A stretch of DNA of 64,000 nucleotides, taken from positions 4,399,001 through 4,463,000 of the forward strand of contig JAMJFZ010000289.1 in assembly GCA_026225945.1 (NCBI GenBank), written 5' to 3'. The notes under the pieces were generated by a model. It was not told where the DNA came from, searched no databases, and saw only the letters and a program-made list of their open reading frames with translations. Of this stretch, positions 13,666 to 22,977 are shown one piece after another. Each line of letters opens with the position of its first letter. Positions within the stretch are counted from its first letter, which is position 1. The position numbers and the translations under genes are program-made. The stretch comes from Cricetomys ansorgei (taxonomy: Eukaryota; Chordata; Mammalia; Rodentia; Nesomyidae).

Positions 13666-14320
13666 TGTGGGGCTGTTCTAGAGCTCTGGAAGGGGGGGTT
13701 GAAGCATACTTTGAACCCCAGAATTCTCACCATGAGAGCAGAAGGCACTCCACTGATCCCCTTTCTTACTAACAGACCCCAGCTACCACTAACAGCTAGA
13801 AAAGTTCCTTCAATGCTGCCATGTTTTGTGACATGCAGCACCTGAAAAGATACAGCACCTGAAAAGATGCTGAAAAGATCAAGAAATCTGGTTTGGTTGC
13901 TGCTTGTCTTACCACTGCAGCTGGGGGTTCTCCAGAATGAACTTCTCCTCTCCCTTTATAACCTTATAAGGTCTCTTCCTATGGCCCCTGTGAGATTTCT
14001 GCCCACACAAAGGCAGATTCCTCAGAACTTTGGCCCCAGCCACTGACAATATGTCTACCCAGGTGTAGTTGTGAGCACTCCACATGCAAATGGAGCTCTA
14101 CTGGTGTCACTGCCTAGCCAATAACCTATCACCATCTAAAACATCCTCCCCTTCATCTATACCCTGTACATGTAACTCTCCTTGCTCCAATAAACTGAGC
14201 TGTTCACTGATACTGCCTCCTGGTAAGTCTGTTTCTCATGGCTCTCAGTCTCCACCCAAGACCTGCTCAGACCCTGGAAGGTTCCTGACTATACCTCTCC
14301 TTTCTCGAAGCTGAGCCATC
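13666..14320 (+). mobile_element. LTR-like element, family unassigned
   Basis: The composition differs from the flanks (richer in C). It has a putative TG start and LTR-like signals in a plausible order: three tandem 17-base-period copies of a CAGCACCTGAAAAGAT-type unit (13836-13879, the last partial), an octamer ATGCAAAT (14084-14091), a CCAAT box (14118-14122) and AATAAA (14189-14194) followed by a pyrimidine-rich stretch. U3 tandem repeats are common in retroviral LTRs. No terminal duplication or internal coding sequence was found, so it would be a solo LTR. The right edge is uncertain and could extend to about 14440. Confidence 0.45.
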
Positions 14321-14483
14321 AGGTCACAAAGTTTGGCTGTACCAGTGAGGGAATGGAGACCAAGGAACCACAATAGGTCTCTATCTTGAGCTCTCAGGTC
14401 CCTGAAGATGTGTCAAATGGCACTATTAGGCAGGAGTTAGCTCAGTTTCCAAATTCAGATCATTTGTCTTTCTAAGAAAAGAA

Positions 14484-14622
14484 GCTGGGCTATAGTGGCA
14501 CATGTCTTTAATCCCAGCACCCAGGAGGCAGAGGCAGGCAGATCTCTGTGAGTTCAGGGCCAGCCTGGTATACAGAGTGAGTTCCAGGACATCCAAAGTT
14601 ACAACATGGAAACCCTGTCTGG
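14484..14622 (+). mobile_element. B1 SINE
   Basis: Complete B1 in order: 'gctgggctatagtggcacat', 'ctttaatcccagcaccca', 'gaggcagaggcaggcagatc', 'tctgtgagttcagggccagc', 'agagtgagttccaggacatc', 'ggaaaccctgtctgg'. It derives from 7SL RNA, and A and B box regions are visible at the 5' end. Its A-rich 3' tail runs straight into a long GGA array. Confidence 0.93.
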
Positions 14623-14796
14623 AAGAAGGAAGAGGAAGAGGAGGAGGAGAAGGAGGAGAAGGAGAAGGAGGAGAAGGAGAAGGAGGAGGAGGAGGAGGAG
14701 GAGGAGGAGGAGGAGGAGGAGGAGGAGGAGGAGGAGGATGAGGACGAGAACAAGAACAAGAAGAACAAGAAGAAAAGAAGGAAGAAGGAAAGAAAT
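14621..14796. repeat. (GGA)n / purine-rich microsatellite from B1 tail
   Basis: About 176 bases of almost pure purine, mostly GGA with GAA variants and a short 'gatgaggacgag' interruption near 14737. It begins where the B1 A-tail should be, so it most likely grew from that tail. Frames through it read as poly-Gly, poly-Arg or poly-Ser and are not genes. Confidence 0.95.
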
Positions 14797-16687
14797 GTGG
14801 TCTTAAACATTTGTCTTTGAGAAGAGTTGATACTTTCCTTAGTATAACAAAGGAGAGGGTGTACTTAGAGGTGCACGCTAACTAATGACTGGACCAAACA
14901 ATTGCTACTGTCAAGCTAGTATCTCCTCCTATCCACTGACAACTAACCTTCCATCTCTTTGTATTCATTTCCTACATTAGATATTCTCTGCAGTGTCTTC
15001 CATGTTAACCTGTGTCTTACTGGACTCAGATCAGCAGAGTAGAACATTACTGTTAATAATGATTTTAGATAACATTGAACATTGATGAGTAATTACTCTA
15101 TAGCCTTCTGGAAACTTGAGACAAAATAAGAGTGCATAAGACAAGAAAATGAGACATAGAGACACCTAAGAGATCTCGTGTATCTGGATTTGGGACAGGG
15201 AAACAGCTTTCCCAACTCCCAGTTTAATGTCTTTTTATACCTTCATTGCCTCATAATTCTTAAAGATTGCAGTTCTGCTTAAGCTTAAATTTTTCCATTT
15301 GCTAAAACTTCATCTACTTTTGTCATGAGAAAACAAAGTTTCAAGGTTCAATGATTTACAAATTTTAAGAAAAAATTTGAGACACTGCTGCCTGCATTCA
15401 ATGATACTCAAGTGGTCATAATGACTTAATCAGCTTGCACAAGATCTCAACTGATAGCCTGAATAAGTTTCACACACAGAAAATCTGACTCATTAAATCC
15501 TCTTTGAAGTCTTACAATAGAAAAGAAAACCCTGAGGTTTTATTCTGTACCTCTGGACTTCACTGATTCACTATTACTCTTGTAAAGACACTGGTGTTTC
15601 TGTCTGGGTGTGAATACTATTTAAAGATAAATAATACCTCTTTGTTTCTTTGACTCTGTTTAGAAACTGTATTACTTCATAATACCTCCTGTTACTTTAA
15701 TTGTGTTTTTAAAATGATTAAATATTTTCACAAGTACTAAAACAGTAGGAAATATTAACAGAAAGTATTGGTTTAGAAGCTTTTAAAATATAATGAAAAG
15801 ATTAAGAGTGAGGAAGTTCTTGGTCGGTGATCTCTTTCCAGAAGCTGATGGAAGCGATTACCACACAGGGCAGCTTTGTTTTCTTAGAGATGTTTGTCCC
15901 TGAGGACTTCAGCTAGTCAGATTCTCTAATAAAATAGCTATATTTATGAAAGACGATTTAATGACTACTTCTCAGAGACCAGAAACTACAGCATATAACA
16001 TACATTTGACGCTTATCTATCCACGTTTATGTGAACTACACATGAAAACATACATAGATTGGTTCTATTGTGTTACTGTGTACAACAGAGACTTATGGAG
16101 CAATAAAATTGTCTGAGTCATATTAGCCAGTTGGATCAAATTTCAGAAACTGGTAATCTCCCCATACCCACAACATGGGAAGTGAATGAGAAGGATGGCC
16201 TTAGGAACACATCTTTTACATTCCTTACTTACAACTGTGACTTGCTAGATCTGTCACTTAAGACAGGTTAATTCAAGTCTCAAAGTCCCACTCTTCCCAT
16301 CAACATGCCGAAGTTAAGTACCATCTTCTTCATTAGACAATGTATGAGGGGGGGGAACATTAAAGGAAAGTTTTGGCAAAACTGAGACATTACCAAGTAT
16401 ATACTTAATAATTAATATGTGCCCATCTGTAATGTCAATTTTATTCTATCAGTAGAAGCACATTAGTGTTGCTGCTGTGGAAGAAAGCTGCTGTACACCA
16501 GAGAAAAAGACAAGTATCTCAGCACATAATGCTAATATAGAAGTACCATAAGTTAACTGGCTTAAAATCTAAGCATCTGTCTTGTTCTGGAAGGAAAGAT
16601 GTCCAATATCATCAAGCCACCATTTAGTTTCTGAAAAAGATTCAACACCTTACTGTACACTCATATGACAATGATTAAAGCCCAAGC
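14797..16687. other. Unassigned non-coding DNA with possible old MIR traces
   Basis: No gene seen. Around 15300-15400 (minus sense) and 16225-16320 (plus sense) there are weak resemblances to the MIR core, such as 'gtcatgagaaaacaaagttt' and 'cacttaagacaggttaattc', too diverged to call separately. There is a short G-run near 16350. Confidence 0.4.
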
Positions 16688-17193
16688 TTCCCTTCTCTTC
16701 TCTTCTCTCCTCTCCTCTCCTCTCCTCTCCTCTCCTATTCTCTTCTCTTCTCTCCTCTCCTCTCCCCTCCCCTCCGCTCCCCTCCCCTCCCCCCTCCTCT
16801 CCTCTCCTCTCCTCTTCTCTTCTCTTCTCTTCTTCCCTTCCCTTCCCTCCCCTCCCCTCCCCTCCCCTCCCCTCCCCTCCCCTCCCCTCCCCTCCCCCTC
16901 CCCTCCCTCTTCCCTTCCCCCCTCCCCTCCGCTCCCCTCCCCTCCCCTCCTCTCCTCTCCCTCCCCTCCCCTCCCCTCCCTTCCCTCCCCTCCTCTCCTC
17001 TTCTCTTCTCTTCTTTTCTTCCCTTCCCTTCCTCTCCTCCTCCCTCCCCTCCCTTCCCCTCCCCTCCCCTCCCCTCCCCTCCCCTCCCCTCCCCTCCCCT
17101 CCCCCCTCCCCTCCCCTCCTCCCCTTCCTCTTCTCTTCTCTTCTCTTCTCTTCTCTTCTCTTCTCTTCTCTTCTCTTCTCTTCTTCTCTTCTT
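16688..17193. repeat. 506-bp polypyrimidine tract, (CCTCT/CCCCT/TTCTC)n
   Basis: Only three purines interrupt 506 bases: A at 16737 and G at 16776 and 16931. The tract alternates blocks of TTCTC, CCTCT and CCCCT. The two G-containing segments ('cctccgctcccctcccctcc') lie 155 bases apart, pointing to an internal duplication. The complementary strand is (GGGGA)n-like. Tracts of this kind can form intramolecular triplexes (H-DNA), and the G-rich strand can form quadruplexes. The 184- and 186-codon frames here are low-complexity artefacts. Confidence 0.97.
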
Positions 17194-17317
17194 GTAGTGA
17201 TATTAATGCCAACATTGTGACCTAGCTCTCAAAATTTCCTCTAAACCATATCACTTCTCTAATTCTACCAAAAGTAACAATTCATGTTATGGCTTCAGAA
17301 TATGGATTTTGTATTTG

Positions 17318-17356
17318 GTGTGTGTGTGTGTATATGTGTGTGTATGTGTCTGTGTT
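17318..17356. repeat. (TG)n microsatellite, interrupted
   Basis: Short TG array with TATA and TC interruptions, just downstream of the polypyrimidine tract. Confidence 0.9.
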
Positions 17357-17699
17357 AGTTACTCATTAGGGGGCTCTATGCAAATTTCACAATGATATTA
17401 ATTATACATAGGTATTTAGAAACAAATTCATGTATTATTAAAATGTAGTATAAAATCAAAATATGTTCTTATTGGTTAATTCCTAAATATCTAATGTGTT
17501 AGCTGGCACATCACAGATGCTAAATGAATATTTTCTAGGTGAAGGGTTATGAGGTCAGAAGGAAAAGGGGAAGAAGGGAGAATATGGATAATTCATAGTT
17601 GAAAGGAAGGAAGAATTGTTTTGGAAAGTAGGAGTTGGTAGTATTCCATTGGGAAGATCAGCCTTTGGGTGAGAAACATCTGTTCTTGGGACCTGGGTA

Positions 17700-17832
17700 T
17701 TTTTAACTGTATAACCTAGCCTTAGTCTTTATACCTGTTTTTTTTAAGAGTTGTTTTGGGAATTAAATCAGATAATGCGTGAAAAATGCCTAATTTCTCA
17801 GTACCTGGAATATAAATAATCAGTGCTCCACA
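17700..17832 (+). mobile_element. MIR SINE
   Basis: The right part ('ttttgggaattaaatcagat', 'aatgcgtgaaaaatgcct', 'cagtacctggaatataaata', 'atcagtgctcc') follows the MIR 3' segment closely. Upstream, 'tataacctagccttagtct' fits the degenerate core. MIR is an ancient mammalian tRNA-derived SINE, so this insertion predates the rodent radiation. Confidence 0.65.
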
Positions 17833-19681
17833 GATGTCAGCAACTTTGCTTTTACATACCCTGGCCTGATTTTACCTTTAAATGCAGTTTTTCAAGTTAC
17901 AGTGGAACAGATGATTCGAAGGTGGAGAATGACACAGTTCCAAGTCTTCGCACGTCTCCCTCCTGTTCTGCTTCTTTGCGGAGTTTGCCACTGAGCAGAT
18001 GCCTTTTTTAACCTTACTGTTTGAATGAGCTCATCTCTAGAGAAAGTTTCCTTCTTGCATTCCTCATTACTGTGCCAGTTTCCAAGCCAGGAGGAGCACA
18101 GCCATCAGTGCCATCCCTTCAGAAGGTGGATTGCACTCTGCACATCACAATAGTTAGTAAGATAGTATGTCGGCCATAGTGGAACGGCAGTAAATATTTT
18201 ATGATTTTGAGAATTACAGTATCTTTTCACTCCTCATGAGTTAAAAACACACTGTTTGAAAAATAGCTTAGTGAATTGTTATGCATTCAGGAAGGAAACA
18301 TTTTGTTTGTTTTCTGGAGGAAACACTAGAGTCACACACTAGGAGCAGTGTTCTTTGACACAAGAGAATGTTTCTTTTATCATTGACATTTTAGAAAGAA
18401 ATGATTACATTATGACTAATAACTTCAGAAGATGTATTACTTGCTGTAGGAGTTCTCACAGTAGGGAAAGGGCGTGTGTCCTGGTTACTGTTTCAAATAC
18501 TTTCAAGGAAATAGTCGAGAACAACCATTACAAAATTATAACCAAGCATCCCTGAGCAAAACACTCTTCAAAACTGTGGAGTTTCTTCTCTTCTTATTCC
18601 TAACAGAGCAAATGAACTCATGGCTTAAAAATAAAAATGACTTCACTCCATGCTTATAAAAAATAGTGTGCTAGGTACAGAACTCAGTGGCATCTGTATT
18701 TTTTTCTGTGTTAATGTAGGTGTCAAATCTGCTGTGAGAACATAAGTTTTTTATTATTATTATTATTCTACCTAAGATGCATGTGTTTAGCAAGTGGATA
18801 ATGTATGTTTTACATGGACTTAGGGATCTTTAATATGTATGAAAAAGAAGTATTACATTGACTTTTCCTTTTCATAGAGTTTAAATAGGAAAAGATAATT
18901 CAACTTTCTGTAATTTTCTAATAATTGTTTATATAGACCATCTTCCACATTTCACTATTTGTGGAGACCCAAAGCCCCAGCCAGGAAGTTTAGTAATATT
19001 AAGAATGAAAGTTACTACAAAATCAGTCAAGAATGTACGGGGTGGGGTGTTCTGTGATGCTTTTTTTCTTCTTATTGGTTTCCTACAGCACCATTCTAAT
19101 GTTCCCTTATTTAGAACACTACTTATTAGACCATTTTCTTTTCACTTGGTTTACTCTGTGAAGAGACTTAGACTTTACAGCATCATAGCACCTTGGTTTT
19201 TTTCAGACCCTGTGGATCCTTAATGTACCCAAGCATATCATCCTTCATCCTTCTCAGATGTCGCACTGTTTGCTTCTCTTCTTATCTTTACCCTTCTGCA
19301 GTGTGCAATAGCTCATGCTACAGCCTTCTCAAACTTCACTGGCCCTTTGCTTCAACAGATACTTTCCATGAGAAATAATCTGTCAGTGAGAGCTCATTTC
19401 CTCACATTAGTTTATATTTTAAAAAAAAGTAAATTTGCACATGAAATATGCTGTCATGAGGGCTGCAGTCTGACTGTGTTAGTGCCAAAAGAAAGTACTG
19501 GGTTCTGAGAGAAGTCAGGCACAAGCAGATGCAGCATGACTAACTGGATCACTCCAGAGGGATTGTTAAGTGTAAATATTTTGCTGCTTTATGTAAATAC
19601 ACAGGCCTGCTGTAAAAGCCCCCTTCCTCTGGTATGAAGTTGTTGCTGGAGTATTTTACAAGTAGCACCACAACACATATG

Positions 19682-19682
<1 letters not shown>
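17833..19682. other. Unassigned non-coding DNA
   Basis: No gene or repeat recognised apart from a short (TTA)n stretch near 18751-18768. Frames of 60-72 codons lack features. Confidence 0.5.
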
Positions 19683-19731
<49 letters not shown>

Positions 19732-19800
19732 AGAGAGAGAGGGGGGAGAGGGAGAGAGGGAGAGAGACAGAGACAGACAGAAATAGAGATGTAGAGGGAG
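19683..19800. repeat. (AC)n then (GA)-rich compound microsatellite
   Basis: About 23 AC units followed by GA and GGGAGA-type units with scattered CAGA. The compound array is typical of rodent genomes. Confidence 0.95.
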
Positions 19801-22615
19801 AGCAACATAGTCAGAGAAGCAGAGAAAGATACACAGAGAGAAAATTTAAATAAAATCTGCCTTGCATGGTGTACCTGATCCTCCCCTCACTATCAGCAGA
19901 GTTTTGGGGATCTCTCTAGAGCTGCAGACCCTATTGTGAAAAACCTGAGTAACCCCTGCATAGTGTGGAGCTGCTCATCTTTCACTGTAAAATGTTTCTT
20001 CTTATAAAGTTACCACTGACCCGAAGCTTCAGCAAGCAGCATTACGTCACCTGGTATATTACAAAAGGGAAGAGCCCGACTAAAAGTGGAAAGCAGAGCA
20101 GATGCTGAGCGTGTGCTGCACTCACATGTAGGACAGCAACTTTGCTTTTGTCATTCTTCTTCCCCCAGGGAAGCAGATTCTTCTTTTAATCCAGTTCAGA
20201 CTGTTCTAAGGCAGCTACTATTTCTGAAAGTGTTGAACATGCAGAGCCAAACTTTCTAAGTATGGTGTACAAGAGGCAGGAAAAACATGATGTATTCTTA
20301 AAATCCAGGAAAAAGGAAGAGGAGGCCATACTAGGTGATTACAAAGAGGTCTCCCAGACCTGCGCTCCACGTTGCTCCCCACACACCCCAGCTGGAGTGC
20401 TGCGATGCTGAGATCTGCGCTGACATCACTGCTTTCTCCACTGATCTTTGCTTTTCTCGTGTCTCTCATGCTACTTACATGTGCACTGCAGACTTGTCCT
20501 CAAGTCTCCTTCCTAATCAGTTAAGGATCAGAGCTCAGAGCTGCTCTTTAACCTCAAGTCAGCTCTGCCCTGTGCTCACTCTATGTCCTAACTGATCATG
20601 TCACTATCAACACTCTGATTTTTGCTTGCTTTTTACTTATCTTGGTTCCCAATAAAAGTCAGGTTGGAGAGCTTTACCTTAATGTAATCTGTTAGCATTT
20701 AAGTGAAAGAAACACCTGGAAAGAGAGCTCACTTGCAGGAGGCATGACAAAGATGTGAGTCCCCTTGCCCTCATAGACAAAGTGCTGAGGGGAAAAGGGT
20801 TACACATATGAACTGAAGATTATCACAAACCCTTTTCTTGCCTTTGTAAATATTGATGATCACATATCCTGCCTTCTTGTAGGAAAATTTTAACAAGCTT
20901 CCAGGGTTATTGAATGATGAGAATTAGTGAAGCTGATGCATAATGACTTGGAATGAAGCAACACCAGACTTGACATACATGATTATACTGGAGACAAAAC
21001 TGAATCAATGCACAGACAGGCAAGAGTAAAGCTGGAAATGCACACTGTATAAAGGTCAAGCTGGACCCACTGCTCAAGGCGGTGTGCGGGTCCAGGGTCT
21101 GCATAACTTAGATTGTAAACCAGGCAAGGATCAGACCTCTGACTCGACCGAACACAGACTAGAGAATCAGAAGTCCTTTTAGGCTAGAAGGTAAAAGTAA
21201 GACTGTGAGAGTTTAAGGAGAAAGATCAGAAACTCAGAACAAATAGCCAGGAGAGCAAGAGGGCTGAGGTTAAAGGAAACATAAAGTGAAAGTCAAAAGC
21301 TAGAACATACCAACTTGGTAGAAAATACAACAAAGAAAATGTGGCAATTGTCTGTCTCATTTAGGAAAGGGTTTATGTTCTCTGCAGCAAGGAATAGAAG
21401 GCAAGATTTGAGAGCAGAGATAACACACAGGTTGCAGGCAGCTAATCCTCCACTAGGAAACTTGGAAGTCTACCTGGCTGTGAAGTGAACTATCTGAAAT
21501 GAAGATGAGTTGGCAATTCTGCTGAAAAGGCAGGTGGTAATTAGGATACGGGGTTCTTTGAAAGAAGGAACATTGCTGTGTGGGGCTTTATACCTGCGTT
21601 AGTTCATTTGACCTTGCTTGTAAAAAAATATGAGCCAGGGAGAAATCTTCCTCAGGTGGTAAGCTGTGGTTAAGTAAGTGAACAGAATTGCTTGAGAGTA
21701 CTCAGATGTTATTTCTGGTTCTCAGAATCAAATAAACAGGTTAATGATGTGGAAATGAAATTAAGTTTTCCAATGGAATCCTCTTTACTTACAGTGCAGT
21801 GACTCCCACAGACTCACAGTCTCACTCAAACACCCATTGTATTTTCATCTTCAGACACTGTAATTTCTTACTTCTATATATACCTTATTTTTTTTATATG
21901 CTAGTTGACAATTCTCAAACTTTATTTGTTGTGCTAGTTCATAAAGGACATGCTTTAGTATAAAACATAGCAAAAGTTGTTTGAGCATTAACAAAGCTAG
22001 GATCAAAAATCCGCATGGTGCTGAAAACTGAATTACATTTTTTTTCTGTCTATACTCTAGTTTACTTATTAGTCTATAGTTATAGTCTATAGTTTTTTCT
22101 GGAATGTGTAAAAGAATTCATATGACAGGTGTAGTGGGGTCTTAAGATTTACATATTTGTAGTATTGCCATTTGAAATAAAGCAGGTTTTTTACTACATT
22201 AACTTGCACCAGGGGTATTATACCAGAATAATGCCAATTTTCTGTTCATCTTCACTAATTAAGTGTGGAGTATAGGATGCTCTCTGAATGCAATCACCAT
22301 CGTATCATTTCTGATAAATGGTGCATATTTGATTACATTTATTTTTCTCTTGCACAATTAATTGCAAGTAAATAAGAGATACATTTTGAGATAGGTTTTT
22401 CAGAAACACCAGAGAAGCATTCCAAAGAATTTCTTCTTTACACTTAACGCTTTCCATCCTCATCTTCAGAGTCACATGGTTAGAAAAATTCAAAACTTTG
22501 CATATTTTCCAAATTCTGAAAGAATTTTTGATGCTGTAGCTATAAAAATTTTTTCTTAAGTTCCTTAGTGAAATTGAACAAACTGGACTACCGTAAGAAT
22601 TTTAAATCCACAACA
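19801..22615. other. Unassigned non-coding DNA
   Basis: No recognised gene or repeat. The segment 20200-20680 is GC-richer than average, with frames of 83-86 codons on both strands, but I see no exon signature. A short tandem 'agtctatagtt' duplication lies near 22071-22093. Confidence 0.5.
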
Positions 22616-22742
22616 AGGCATGTGGCACGTGCTTGCTGTCCCAGGACTGTGAATGAGCGGGAGTCAGAAGGAATCCAGTTCTGGCAATCATAGTGAGTTC
22701 AGGGGCAGCCTGAGCTACATAGAGAGACTGTGTCTTGAAATC
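22616..22742 (+). mobile_element. Diverged B1-type SINE
   Basis: B1 landmarks are present but eroded: 'gcatgtggcacgtgcttgct', 'gtcccaggactgtgaatgag', 'agtgagttcaggggcagcct', 'gagctacatagagagactgt', 'gtcttgaaatctagaaaaca'. The 'agctacatagagagac' form points to an older B1/PB1 type. Sense orientation with a short AAAC-rich tail. Confidence 0.75.
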
Positions 22743-22804
22743 TAGAAAACAAACAAAAGGCAGTTTAAAGTCGTATAAGATATAACTGCATTGTGATTTA
22801 TTCC

Positions 22805-22977
22805 TTTATTTTTTAAATATATGAGTGCTCTATCTGCATATTGAGCCTGCATACTAAAAGAGAGCATCAGATTCCATTATAAATGGTTGTGAGTCACCTT
22901 GTGGTTATTGGGAATTGAACTCAGGACCTCTGGAAGAACAGCCAGTGCTCTTCACCACTGAGCCATCTCTCCAGCCC
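22805..22977 (-). mobile_element. B2 SINE
   Basis: Antisense B2 with all landmarks on the plus strand: a T/A-rich left end, 'agagcatcagattccattat', 'atggttgtgagtcaccttgt', 'gaattgaactcaggacctct' and 'ctgagccatctctccagccc' (complement of the tRNA-derived head). A weakly matching duplication flanks it (22783-22797 against 22980-22994, about 11 of 15 positions), consistent with L1-mediated insertion. Confidence 0.93.

Noticed and set aside
14502..14810. Poly-Gly, poly-Arg and poly-Ser frames
   Set aside because: They run through the GGA array grown from a B1 tail; low complexity in every frame.
16661..17225. Open frames of 184 and 186 codons on both strands
   Set aside because: They are translations of the polypyrimidine tract (Ser/Pro/Leu or Arg/Glu/Gly only) and exist because the tract lacks stop codons, not because of coding selection.
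20200..20600. GC-richer patch with overlapping frames as a possible exon
   Set aside because: Frames on both strands are of equal length, no consensus splice pair brackets one of them, and no protein similarity is recognisable.
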